From the NCBI GenBank assembly GCA_019057775.1, contig JAHLWT010000197.1, positions 1 to 28,356 of the forward strand: DNA of 28,356 nucleotides, read 5' to 3'. Positions 7,234 to 15,803 of this stretch are shown here, piece after piece. The stretch's first letter is position 1. Every line of letters starts with the position of its first letter. A program made the position numbers and the translations under genes. Under the pieces are notes generated by a model, which was not told the origin of the DNA, made no database searches, and saw only the letters and a list, made by a program, of their open reading frames with translations. The stretch is from Promethearchaeota archaeon (GTDB lineage Archaea > Asgardarchaeota > Lokiarchaeia > Sigynarchaeales > SOKP01).

Positions 7234-8949
7234 TTACATTCTATCAAGTGTCTCAATTCCTAAGATATTTAAGCCTATCTTAATAACAATTTGGACACAT
7301 CTTATTAATAATAATCGAGCTTTTTCTAAATCTTTATTATTAGAAATAACTGGGCAAGCACTATAAAAGGAATTGAAAGTTTGGCATAATAGTAGAAGAT
7401 ATTGAGGTATTAAATGAATACTGTACTTCTTTGCTGTTAAATCTATAACCTCTGGAAAATAATTCAATTGTTTAATCAAGGCTTCTTCTGTTTCATGATT
7501 CAATAAAACCCAATCAATATTAATATCAATTTTTTCATTTGACTTTAAAATTATTGATTCAATCCTAGCAAAACAATATTGTATATAAGGTCCAGTTTCT
7601 CCTTCAAATGAAATGCTTTGTTTTGGATTAAATACAAAATCAGTTTTAGGGTTAAACTTTAAAATAAAAAACCTTAGAGCACTCATTCCAATGAGATTGG
7701 CTCTATATTCTTTCTCTTCCTCTGTTAGATCAGGGTATCTTTTATTGATCTCCCTAAAAGCTAAGTCTAGCATTTCATCAATCGTATCATCAGCATCAAC
7801 AATAGTCCCTTCTCTACTTTTCATTTTACCTTCTGGTAAACTGATCATACCATATGAGAGATGATATTTATCTTCCCTAAATCCAATCATATCTAGTACC
7901 GCAAATAGTTGCTTAAAGTAAAGATCTTGTTCATTTCCTACAACATAAATTGATTTATCGTAATTGAAATCTTTTTTTTTAAGATAAGCAAGATATAGAT
8001 CCTGAGTGATATATAATGAAGTACCATCCCCTCGAAGCAAAATTTTATTCGGTAAGCCATAATTTTCTTTTAAGTTAGCAAAAACTGCTCCATCGTCAGT
8101 TTCTTCAAAAATTCCTTTTTCAGAATTCTCAAGTATTATTGATTTACCTTTCTTATAATAATTCGATTCAAAATATTCCTTATCAAAAGCAATTTCTAAC
8201 TTTTTATATGTTTCTTTAAAACCCTCAAAAGCCCATTTGTTCATTTTTTCCCACAGAGCCCGGGTTTCTGGATCTTCTGCTTCCCATAATCTCAATAATT
8301 CTTGGACTTCAATATTTAAAGATTCATCATTTTTTTCCATTTCATTATATTTCACATAAAAATCTCCAACGAAATGATCTGATTTCTTATCAGGATCTTT
8401 ACCTTCTCCCAATTTTTTATATGCAAACATAGATTTGCAAATGTGAATACCTCTATCGTTATTCATATTAACTTCGAAAACAGAATGGTCTATATATCTT
8501 AATAAATTTGCTGTAGTACTACCTATCAGCATATTTCGTACATGTCCAAAATGAAGTGGCTTGTTAGTATTAGGAGCAGGATATTCTATTACGATTCTTA
8601 ATGGATTATCTTTAGTTTTTTTAGATATTTCATAGATTTTCCCATAATCACTTTTGAGTTTAAAAATATTATCCAAAACTAAAGATGATTTAATTTTAAA
8701 ATTTAAATATGGCCCACTTGCTTCAATCTTTTCTAGATAATCAGGGATAGGTAGGTTTTTTTCTAAATCCTTAGCGATCTCCACAGGATTTTTTTTTTCC
8801 AATCTACTTAACCGATAAACTGGAAATGCATATGAAAAATTAATCTCGGGAGGAGGTATTTCAATTGATTTTTCAATTTCGAATTGAGATAATCCTTTAA
8901 TATTATTCGTTAGATATTCTGCAATGACTCTTTTATCAATTATTTTCAT
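7234..8949 (-). CDS. argS: arginyl-tRNA synthetase
   Basis: A 571-residue class I arginyl-tRNA synthetase, near the usual 550-580. It charges tRNA-Arg with arginine at the expense of ATP. An N-terminal Add1 tRNA-contacting region of about 110 residues leads to the catalytic core. There PAPNTNKPLHFGHVRN (residues about 124-139) carries the HIGH motif as HFGH. The KMSKS-like loop is GKMKSREG, followed by TIVDADD. The C-terminal anticodon-binding helical domain contains the SFEGETGPYIQY stretch and ends with the LGIETLDRM tail typical of the family (end of protein). It heads the argS-speB-dhs operon. A TATA-like element lies about 47 bases upstream and a perfect 12-bp palindrome lies in the leader. 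Assignment is certain. Confidence 0.98.
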   Translation of the reverse strand: MKIIDKRVIAEYLTNNIKGLSQFEIEKSIEIPPPEINFSYAFPVYRLSRLEKKNPVEIAKDLEKNLPIPDYLEKIEASGPYLNFKIKSSLVLDNIFKLKSDYGKIYEISKKTKDNPLRIVIEYPAPNTNKPLHFGHVRNMLIGSTTANLLRYIDHSVFEVNMNNDRGIHICKSMFAYKKLGEGKDPDKKSDHFVGDFYVKYNEMEKNDESLNIEVQELLRLWEAEDPETRALWEKMNKWAFEGFKETYKKLEIAFDKEYFESNYYKKGKSIILENSEKGIFEETDDGAVFANLKENYGLPNKILLRGDGTSLYITQDLYLAYLKKKDFNYDKSIYVVGNEQDLYFKQLFAVLDMIGFREDKYHLSYGMISLPEGKMKSREGTIVDADDTIDEMLDLAFREINKRYPDLTEEEKEYRANLIGMSALRFFILKFNPKTDFVFNPKQSISFEGETGPYIQYCFARIESIILKSNEKIDINIDWVLLNHETEEALIKQLNYFPEVIDLTAKKYSIHLIPQYLLLLCQTFNSFYSACPVISNNKDLEKARLLLIRCVQIVIKIGLNILGIETLDRM

Positions 8950-8969
8950 TTTTCCAAATTGCAGTTATT

Positions 8970-8981
8970 TAACAATTGTTA
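8970..8981. promoter_or_regulatory. perfect 12-bp palindrome TAACAATTGTTA upstream of argS
   Basis: A perfect inverted repeat lies 21-32 bases upstream of the argS ATG, between that start and the putative TATA element. That is where an archaeal repressor could block initiation. No regulator is identified and the site could be chance in AT-rich DNA. Confidence 0.3.
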
Positions 8982-8991
8982 TTAAGAAAAG

Positions 8992-9000
8992 ATTATAAAA
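8992..9000 (-). promoter_or_regulatory. putative TATA box of the argS-speB-dhs operon
   Basis: Read on the minus strand, this is TTTTATAAT, centred about 47 bases before the argS ATG. That spacing suits an archaeal TATA box with a leader of about 20 bases. AT-rich background lowers confidence. Confidence 0.35.
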
Positions 9001-9080
9001 CTATTATCTGTTTTGTAAAATATATTTCTAATGCCACATAAAATTTATTATTGTACCATCTAAAATGAGTAAGTTAAATT

Positions 9081-10286
9081 ATGTCATATAAACACGATGA
9101 AAACAAAAAATTTCCTCACTGGCCTATATTTGATCAAGAAGAGATAAATTCTCTAATTAATGTAATTAAATCTGGGAATTGGTGGTGTGGATCCCCTGGA
9201 ATGCCTCAAGGAGAAAATATATGGGCTTTTCAAAAGGAATTTGCCAAATTTCAAGAAGCTAAACATTGTATTGCAGTATGTAATGGAACAGTTGCTATTG
9301 AATCAGCATTAATGGCATTGAATATTGGTTTGGGAGATGAAGTCATTGTTTCAGATTACACTTTTGTAGCTTCCGCCTCAGCGGTTATAGCCACAAATGC
9401 TGTACCAATCTTTTGCGATATAAATAATGATACACTCGTTATGAATATTAATAAAATTGAATCGTTAATTACAAAAAGGACAAAGGCAATAATACCTGTG
9501 CATTTGGGTGGAAATCCAGTTGAGATGGACGTATTATCAGAAATCGCAACCAAAAATAATTTAATAATTATTGAAGATTGTGCTCACGCACATGGCTCAC
9601 GCTATAAAGGAAAAAGACTTGGGAATTGGGGGGATGCAGGAATATTCAGCTTTCAAGCTTCAAAAATAATAACAAGTGGGGAAGGTGGGGCTCTGATATG
9701 TAATTCAGACGAGTTAGCAGACAAAATATATTCTTATACTGATTGTGGAAGAAAAAAAAATGCACATTTTTATAACCATTATTCTTATGGCTCAAATTAT
9801 CGGATGGGTGAATTTCAAGCTGCAATCCTTCGGGTTCAACTAAAAAAATTTGCTAACCAACATAAATTAAGAAATGAGAATGCTAAATACTTTGGAGCTA
9901 AACTAAATAAGATTGATGGGATTCAAGTTATGAAGCTTACTCCCGGAACTGATGAATGTGGCTATTACATTTATCCTATTGTGTTTGATGATAGTAAATT
10001 TGGCGGTATGACAAAGAATGAGTTTACTAAAAAATTAAATAAAAATGGAATTCCTACTGATCATAATTATCCTCCTCTACACACATTACATTGTTTTAAG
10101 GAAATAAACTTAAAAAAAGGTATTAATTATAACGATGCTAATTGGGGCGGAAAAAAAAGTTATGATGAATCATTTCCAGTCGTATCAGATATCTATATGA
10201 GAAGCATCGAGTTTCCTCATGAAATCCTCTTAGCTTCAAAAAATAAACTGGATTCGATTGTAGAATTCATCAAAACATTAAAATGA
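9081..10286 (+). CDS. DegT/DnrJ/EryC1/StrS-family aminotransferase
   Basis: A 401-residue PLP-dependent sugar aminotransferase-like protein. The Schiff-base lysine is K195 in SFQASKIITSGEGG, where the family has SFxxxK-x-x-T-x-GEGG. The PLP-contacting Asp is D166 in IIEDCAHAHG, and the CNGTVAIESAL segment binds the phosphate. Members transfer an amino group to keto-sugars for amino-sugar synthesis, and some act on inositol-type substrates. The nearby Gfo/Idh/MocA oxidoreductase (10919-11965) could produce or use a keto intermediate, as such pairs often occur together. Here, however, they are on opposite strands and convergent. It is divergent from argS with 131 bp between. Substrate unknown. 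Confidence 0.92.
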   Translation: MSYKHDENKKFPHWPIFDQEEINSLINVIKSGNWWCGSPGMPQGENIWAFQKEFAKFQEAKHCIAVCNGTVAIESALMALNIGLGDEVIVSDYTFVASASAVIATNAVPIFCDINNDTLVMNINKIESLITKRTKAIIPVHLGGNPVEMDVLSEIATKNNLIIIEDCAHAHGSRYKGKRLGNWGDAGIFSFQASKIITSGEGGALICNSDELADKIYSYTDCGRKKNAHFYNHYSYGSNYRMGEFQAAILRVQLKKFANQHKLRNENAKYFGAKLNKIDGIQVMKLTPGTDECGYYIYPIVFDDSKFGGMTKNEFTKKLNKNGIPTDHNYPPLHTLHCFKEINLKKGINYNDANWGGKKSYDESFPVVSDIYMRSIEFPHEILLASKNKLDSIVEFIKTLK

Positions 10287-10526
10287 GAATTCTAATTTTA
10301 GTATTAGGATTATTCTGAATAATATACTCTATGTAATTCTTCTTTCAATAAGTTCCAATTATATGAATTTTCACTTTTCACTTAAAAAATACTCTATATT
10401 TTCAAGTTAAATAAATTATACATAAAAATAAGATTAAATAATATTATTTTCATAATTAATATCAAAAGAAACAATAATTTAGTATTAAAAATCAAATAAC
10501 CCAAAATCAGAAATTAGGTCATTAAA

Positions 10527-10874
10527 ATGCCCGAGAAAGAAGAGAAAATAATGCTAAAATGGAATGCTGATAATGGGCAATTTGTACCTATTGTATCAGA
10601 TGCAGATATGCAGAATGGAGTCTTTATTGAACTTATAGAGGAAGAAGGAAAATGGAAATATTTTTATATCAAGGGTGCTTCACTGATTAGTAGACGTATT
10701 GCTCTTAGAGCGGCAAATGGAATATCAAAAACCGGATATGTACATCCAAAAACAAATAAACGTTATGGGATCGAATGTCCTCTAGATGAAGAAGTTTCTC
10801 CTTATGAAGATATGCCTGATACTCTTAAGCAATCTCAACGTACATGGTATAAGGGCGAGTATAAAGATTATTAA
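10527..10874 (+). CDS. conserved-looking protein of unknown function
   Basis: A 115-residue soluble protein that I do not recognise. It begins with an acidic-basic segment and strands (IMLKWNADNGQFVPIV). Two further strand-like segments follow (VFIELIEEE, KWKYFYIKG), then a basic helix (SLISRRIALRAANGI, residues about 52-66). A Gly/Pro-rich stretch, TGYVHPKTNKRYG, comes next, and the tail is acidic and then aromatic (TWYKGEYKDY). There are no cysteines, transmembrane segments or signal peptide. The basic helix preceded by a small sheet could bind nucleic acid, which is speculation. It stands alone, with 240 bp of AT-rich DNA upstream, and converges on the Gfo/Idh gene. Codon usage resembles the neighbours, so I consider it a real gene. 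Confidence 0.75.
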   Translation: MPEKEEKIMLKWNADNGQFVPIVSDADMQNGVFIELIEEEGKWKYFYIKGASLISRRIALRAANGISKTGYVHPKTNKRYGIECPLDEEVSPYEDMPDTLKQSQRTWYKGEYKDY

Positions 10875-10918
10875 ACAATTTTATTTCGCTTCCTTTTTTA
10901 AATTATTTATAGATGATG

Positions 10919-11965
10919 TTAATAAATAATCTCTTCAATTTTTTTAGTTTCAGCACTTTTATACATAGTTTCAACTATTTTGAGAATTTTTTGGCCATAT
11001 TTTCCATTAGTTTGTGAATCTTTTTTATTAATTATACAGTCAATAAAATGATTTAGTTCTTGTGGATACCCGAATGACCAAGATTCTTCTGGAACTGGAA
11101 ATGTCCAACCTGTAGTTTTAGGTGCTTTTTCTACGGCATAGCTATATCCCTTTTCACTATAAACGCTAATTAAATTGCTAAAAGTCGGTGCAACTTTTAT
11201 TTGGCCTTCAGTACCGTATAACTCGAACCTCATATCGTATCCTCCTGGAGAAGTCCATGATTCTTCTATTACAACTTGGGCATCATTTTCAAAATATAAA
11301 ACACCCACGACGTTATCTTCGACTTCACATTCTCCAAAATCTCTTCTATTTGGGACAATTGTTTTAGTCTGACAAAATACTTCTTTTACGTCACAATCTA
11401 AATACCATACTAAACATGCTATGTCGTGGATCCCTAAATCTAATAACGCCCCTCCCCCCGCTTTCTCTTTTTTGTAGAACCATTCTGAATGAGGTCCTGA
11501 ATGTTGTTCTTTGCCTCTCCCCATGTAAATTGTCCCAAGTCCACCCTCATCAACAATTTCTTTTACTTTGCTGAAAGTAGGGGCATACATGTTATTTTCA
11601 CAGTAGAATATTTTTCGATTCGAACTTTTCTCCGCATCCAACATCTCATTGCCCTCAGAAACATTACGAGCTAATGGTTTTTCTACAAAAGCATGTTTAC
11701 CTGAATTTAAAATATCAATTGTTACATCCTTATGTAAAAAATTAGGAATGCATACTGAGACTCCATCGGATTCAAGTTTCAATAAATCACTATAATCCTT
11801 GAACATTTCACCGAGAATACTGAATTTTTTCATAAGCATTAATGCTTCCTCTTTCAAAATAGAAGAAATTCCAATGATTTCAACATTAGGCATTAAACTA
11901 TATGAATAACAATGATGTTCTGCAATAAACCCAGAACCAATTATACCAACTTTAATTGTATCCAA
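10919..11965 (-). CDS. Gfo/Idh/MocA-family NAD(P)-dependent oxidoreductase
   Basis: A 348-residue dehydrogenase of the Gfo/Idh/MocA family. The N-terminal Rossmann fold opens with VGIIGSGFIAEHH, giving the GxGxxA-type dinucleotide motif at residues 10-15. The conserved EKPLA, whose Lys (K96) contacts cofactor and substrate, is at 95-99. The C-terminal sheet domain contains the GGALLDLGIHDIACLVWYL stretch, whose Asp and His are the usual catalytic/substrate residues. Family members oxidise or reduce hydroxyls of sugars, inositols and related compounds. The substrate here is unknown; the nearby DegT aminotransferase suggests sugar modification. It is monocistronic on the minus strand, with the dehalogenase-like gene 63 bp upstream. 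Confidence 0.93.
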   Translation of the reverse strand: MDTIKVGIIGSGFIAEHHCYSYSLMPNVEIIGISSILKEEALMLMKKFSILGEMFKDYSDLLKLESDGVSVCIPNFLHKDVTIDILNSGKHAFVEKPLARNVSEGNEMLDAEKSSNRKIFYCENNMYAPTFSKVKEIVDEGGLGTIYMGRGKEQHSGPHSEWFYKKEKAGGGALLDLGIHDIACLVWYLDCDVKEVFCQTKTIVPNRRDFGECEVEDNVVGVLYFENDAQVVIEESWTSPGGYDMRFELYGTEGQIKVAPTFSNLISVYSEKGYSYAVEKAPKTTGWTFPVPEESWSFGYPQELNHFIDCIINKKDSQTNGKYGQKILKIVETMYKSAETKKIEEIIY

Positions 11966-12028
11966 TTCAAATCAACACCTTAAATTAATTATTCTCCATT
12001 AGAATACATAAAAACATAGATATTTAGT

Positions 12029-13153
12029 TTAAGTTTTTTTCCAAAATTCTGATGGAGTTAAGTAATGTTTAATTTTAGAAAAAGGACAGACTGCTATACA
12101 TTTTCCACAATCACTTGAATTTTCAATCCAAAATTCAAAACACTTTTCTCCATTCACATAATATTTTTTTATACCAGGATTATTAGATATAGTAGTAGGT
12201 TTAAATGAAGGCATTTTTTCTCTTGTAATTGCTTCGTTTTCACATGATTCAGCACATTTATAACAATCCATACAAATGTTTTTTGCTTTAAGAATAAAGT
12301 TAATATTAGGCTTGTCAGAAATTAAAGGTATATCCGTGAAAACTTTACATATTCTTACTCTCGGACCGTACTCTGGAGTAATTAACAATCCATTTCTACC
12401 GAGAGCACCAAGTCCTGCATCAATCGCTAGTGGAATACTAAGTGCAGTGTCATTACCACATTGAATTGCTCTATATCCTAAATTTCTTATGAATTCTCCT
12501 ATACAGGATATGATGAATGCCATTTTTGAATATGCTAAGGATGCCGCGGCAGCTGCTGGTTGAGCTGGTGCTGTTGATATTGCGTCTGGATCCATCTCAA
12601 TAGCCATCACTATAGCTTTAGAAATACCATTCGGCAAATTTATTGGAGTTTCGAATATAGAATTCGGTGTATTTCCTTTTCTTATCTCTTCCTTTGATTC
12701 AGCTTCACTAGTTTTAGATGGTCTAACAAAACCGGTTTTGTAAATCCAATTTTCATTTATATCAGTAATCCCTACTAATGATGCCCCAAAAAATTTAGCT
12801 GCATTTTTGATAGTTTCTGTGAATAAGTTTATGTCTTCGATCTTATGCTTAGTTTTCATCCAATTTATTCCGTATCCAATATCCATTAATTCACCTCTCT
12901 CCCAAGTGAAAGCATGTGGAAATTTCTCATACACTGTCCATCCGGCCGATACAAGAGCAAAATCTATTCTTGAATAACCGTCTTTATGTGAACTAATATG
13001 ATCATCAATATTAACATCGAACATCATGCCATAAGTAGGTAGAGATTTATCCCATAATCTCCTGTATATCATATTATATTTCTGTTCAAAACGTTTATAG
13101 ATTGTTTTATCTATTTCATATGTACTATCTAAACTATTAGTATTCTGGTCCAT
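12029..13153 (-). CDS. reductive dehalogenase-like 4Fe-4S protein without TAT signal
   Basis: This 374-residue protein matches the core of RdhA-type reductive dehalogenases, corrinoid and iron-sulfur enzymes. The diagnostic middle region is clear: an Ala-rich stretch and SLAYSKMAF, then GNDTALSIPLAIDAGLGALG, RNGLLITPEYGPRVR and CKVFTDIPL (residues about 203-275). The first cluster is C294, C297, C300, C304. The second cluster is C338, C349, C352, C356. Canonical respiratory RdhA proteins have a twin-arginine signal and a small membrane partner, RdhB. Neither is present, so this should be cytoplasmic, as in catabolic or uncharacterised archaeal members. Epoxyqueuosine reductase QueG is a related fold but lacks this exact middle pattern. 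The substrate is unknown and need not be halogenated. The divergent neighbour is a Lin0512-family gene. Confidence 0.85.
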   Translation of the reverse strand: MDQNTNSLDSTYEIDKTIYKRFEQKYNMIYRRLWDKSLPTYGMMFDVNIDDHISSHKDGYSRIDFALVSAGWTVYEKFPHAFTWERGELMDIGYGINWMKTKHKIEDINLFTETIKNAAKFFGASLVGITDINENWIYKTGFVRPSKTSEAESKEEIRKGNTPNSIFETPINLPNGISKAIVMAIEMDPDAISTAPAQPAAAAASLAYSKMAFIISCIGEFIRNLGYRAIQCGNDTALSIPLAIDAGLGALGRNGLLITPEYGPRVRICKVFTDIPLISDKPNINFILKAKNICMDCYKCAESCENEAITREKMPSFKPTTISNNPGIKKYYVNGEKCFEFWIENSSDCGKCIAVCPFSKIKHYLTPSEFWKKT

Positions 13154-13248
13154 TGTTATTAAATAATTACAAAGAATAAAAAACTTTAATGATAAAATAA
13201 GTATAAAACAAAATAATATTTGAAATTATAAAAAAATTGGTTGACTCG

Positions 13249-13629
13249 ATGAGTGAGAAACGGTTTATTGTCCAAATTGGGTCTGGAACTGACCAACATG
13301 GACATAATGATGATTGTACCAACGCTGCTACAAAAGCTATAAAAAATGCAATATCTAATAATTGTTTAATAGGATTAACTGAGATTTGTGGACTAAAGGA
13401 ACCAAAAGATCTTTTAAAAATGAAAGTTCATGTTAAAATTGGTGTTCCTTATCCACAAAACATAGATGAGAAAAAAATTTTAAAAGCTATCCCCTTCGGT
13501 GAAAAATCAATTGAAGTTGTTAAAGGAGGTTTAGTAACACAAGGAATTATGATTGAAGAATTAGGAGATACTTCAGATAAGATTATCGTTTGTAATGCCG
13601 CTGTTATAGTATCAATTAAATCGCTTTAA
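13249..13629 (+). CDS. Lin0512-family protein of unknown function
   Basis: A protein of 126 residues with the ATG at 13249; an in-frame TTG at 13237 would add four residues. It resembles the Lin0512 family of small conserved proteins. It opens with a strand, a Gly-rich turn and the GTDQHGHNDDCTNAATKAIKNAI segment. In that family the His and Asp cluster is conserved and may bind metal. The rest alternates strands and a helix (VKIGVPYP, then the KILKAIPFG segment, then VKGGLVTQG). Function is unknown for the family. It is divergent from the dehalogenase-like gene (95 bp between) and converges within 6 bp on the TIM-barrel gene. Confidence 0.75.
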   Translation: MSEKRFIVQIGSGTDQHGHNDDCTNAATKAIKNAISNNCLIGLTEICGLKEPKDLLKMKVHVKIGVPYPQNIDEKKILKAIPFGEKSIEVVKGGLVTQGIMIEELGDTSDKIIVCNAAVIVSIKSL

Positions 13630-13635
13630 TTGAAG

Positions 13636-14946
13636 TTATTGATTGAATATAAGATTCTGTAAACCTATTTCCTTTTCCGCATACTCTTTTAAAGCTTCCC
13701 ACTGTTCTTGCGTCGTTCCAAAGTACTTAAATACAGCAATTCCTAAACCAAAATCAAAACCCCTCATTTGCTTAAGCATTTCTTGGGTATTACACTCTAC
13801 AGAATTTGTTACAGTTAAGGCTGGGGCTTTGTATTCATGGGCTCGTTTTTTCATATTTCGTATAAAGTACCAATAAAAGAAATCAGCAACTTTTCCCCAA
13901 TACCATCCATCGTCACGTGTACCCATTAAATAGGGATATTCCATAGGAGAAACAACATCTAAAATTGAGGATAATGTAATCCAATCTTGTCCTAATCGTT
14001 TTCGTGTAAAGTGTTTTTTAGGTCCTGGGAGACAAAACCACCCTGAAACGCAATCATCATTAGCAGATTTTATTGTTTGATGAAATTTCTGAGCATAATC
14101 TGCTATGGTATCAGATTTAAATTCGTACCATTCCTTACTTTTTAGTAATTTTGCTTTATTTCCAAATTTATCTCTAAATCTTTGGACACAACGATTACAC
14201 ATACATAAGTCTGTGAATGCTCCGTCATAACGGATATAATCTGCGAATAATCCCCTTATTGGATATTTTTTCACAACTTCTCTTGCTAATTCTAATAAAT
14301 AATCTATGTGAAGGCTATTTGGACACATAAAACTAGTTAGTGGTATAAAACCCTTTCCTCTCGCACTCCTTGATTTTCCCTTTATTTCATCTCTTTGATC
14401 TGTTAAGAAAGGTACCTTTTTCTGATATTCTTCATAAGAAATATTTTCAGGCAAATCAATTCTCATCTCACCTTCAATATGAGTTGAAATTTCCCCTTTT
14501 TCATAAATAATTCCGTGTTTCTTTCCCCTTTTTCCATGAACACTAACTCTGTCAGGGTGTAAATATCCTTGATATGCATCATTCATACTCGTAAAAGAAG
14601 CTTTTATTTTAATATTTCTATCCTTTCCAGCATCACAAAATTCTCCTAATATATCTCGATTCGTAGGATTCCAACCTACAGTTGTATCCCAAGTACAAGC
14701 ACCATCAGTATCTTTGATTACGATTCCTAATACATTGAAATGAGTTTCTTCGAGTTTATCCATAATTTCAATAACATCCAAACCCTTCTCAGCAAATTCA
14801 TAATCTAAATTTCTAAAACCCTTAGGTCCTCTGATAGGCATCAAGCCCATTGCGTATACTTTCTTTGCTCCAAACGCATTAAAAAAAACTTCAATTTGTT
14901 CTTTATCAATTTTAAAATATTTCGACCAATCTACCTTTCTTACCAT
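13636..14946 (-). CDS. glycoside hydrolase-like TIM-barrel protein
   Basis: A 436-residue protein that looks like one of the uncharacterised glycosidase-like TIM-barrel families. The central strand carries GLFADYIRYDGAF (residues about 231-243), where an Asp near the strand end is the typical catalytic position. It is followed by CMCNRCVQRFRDKFG. This Cys cluster plus aromatic-basic helix recurs after the DYIRY strand in such families. Later barrel strands are VSGWFCLPGP, LDVVSPMEYPYLMG and ALTVTNSV. There is no signal peptide or membrane segment, so it probably acts inside the cell on soluble glycans or a non-sugar substrate. It is monocistronic and converges with the Lin0512-family gene. 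The precise family and substrate are not identifiable by eye. Confidence 0.6.
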   Translation of the reverse strand: MVRKVDWSKYFKIDKEQIEVFFNAFGAKKVYAMGLMPIRGPKGFRNLDYEFAEKGLDVIEIMDKLEETHFNVLGIVIKDTDGACTWDTTVGWNPTNRDILGEFCDAGKDRNIKIKASFTSMNDAYQGYLHPDRVSVHGKRGKKHGIIYEKGEISTHIEGEMRIDLPENISYEEYQKKVPFLTDQRDEIKGKSRSARGKGFIPLTSFMCPNSLHIDYLLELAREVVKKYPIRGLFADYIRYDGAFTDLCMCNRCVQRFRDKFGNKAKLLKSKEWYEFKSDTIADYAQKFHQTIKSANDDCVSGWFCLPGPKKHFTRKRLGQDWITLSSILDVVSPMEYPYLMGTRDDGWYWGKVADFFYWYFIRNMKKRAHEYKAPALTVTNSVECNTQEMLKQMRGFDFGLGIAVFKYFGTTQEQWEALKEYAEKEIGLQNLIFNQ

Positions 14947-15190
14947 AATTCTAGCTCAAATTAACTGAAATATAAAAGTTATGTAGGTAATATCAATAAA
15001 GTTTAAAATTTATTTACGATAAAATTTTAAATTTGTAATTCAATCTTCTAATTATATATCTTTAAAATATTATAGATATGTTAAAAAAGATATTAAATAT
15101 AGAAATCTTAATAGTAATCATATCAAAATTCTCAATTAATAAATTTAAAACACAAGATCTCGACCTAAACACGATAGACAAAGATGATTA

Positions 15191-15724
15191 ATGATGTACG
15201 ATGCAACTTATAAGATGGTGATATTCGGAGATGCGGGATGTGGAAAAACTACATTAACTCAGAGATTCCTTACGAATTTATTCAAATCCTCTACCACTAT
15301 GACAATAGGAGTTGATTTTGAGGTAAAAAGTTTAGAAATCAATGAAAAAAAAATAAAACTCCAAATTTGGGATTTTGGAGGGGAAGAGCGATTTCGTTTT
15401 TTATTACCAACTTACGTGAGGGGAGCTAATGGAGCGTTATTCATGTATGATGTCACCAATTATAGTTCTTTAGCTCATATTGATGATTGGCTTATGATAA
15501 TTAGAAGAGAAATTTCTGTAGAGGATAGCTTTCCAATTATTGTGGTCGGTGGAAAAGCAGATCTCATAGAAGATCGTGAGGTTACTAGTGAAGAAGGGAT
15601 CAATATATCAAAATCGAGAGGAGTAAATGGTTTCATTGAAAGTAGCTCAAAAACAGGAGAAAATGTTGAAGAAACTTTCGAAGTTTTGACTCGTTTAATG
15701 ATGCAGAAATCTAATCTACGATAA
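15191..15724 (+). CDS. small GTPase with variant switch II and G4 motifs
   Basis: A 177-residue Ras/Rab-like small GTPase. The P-loop GDAGCGKT is at 13-20 and the switch I threonine is T38 in MTIG. Switch II is DFGGEERF at 61-68, so Glu (E65) replaces the catalytic Gln. G4 reads GKAD at 121-124 instead of NKxD, losing the Asn that contacts guanine but keeping Lys and Asp. G5 is SSSK at 151-154. Replacement of Gln61 in Ras slows hydrolysis, so this switch may turn over slowly or rely on an unusual activating protein; that is inference. There is no lipidation motif at the C terminus. The gene stands alone, after 244 bp of AT-rich DNA that should hold its promoter. ATG at 15191 or the adjacent one at 15194 may be used. 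Confidence 0.93.
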   Translation: MMYDATYKMVIFGDAGCGKTTLTQRFLTNLFKSSTTMTIGVDFEVKSLEINEKKIKLQIWDFGGEERFRFLLPTYVRGANGALFMYDVTNYSSLAHIDDWLMIIRREISVEDSFPIIVVGGKADLIEDREVTSEEGINISKSRGVNGFIESSSKTGENVEETFEVLTRLMMQKSNLR

Positions 15725-15803
15725 AGAGATTTTTCTTTACTAGATTTTAATTCAAGTAATTTATAGTTATAAATTAAAATTAATTTAATTATTTTTAAGA
15801 GGA

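Noticed and set aside
10287..10526. tRNA or other structured RNA in the gap after the DegT gene
   Set aside because: Only a 6-bp hairpin (10309-10323) is visible. There is no cloverleaf or GC-rich stem of the kind expected for an RNA gene in AT-rich DNA.
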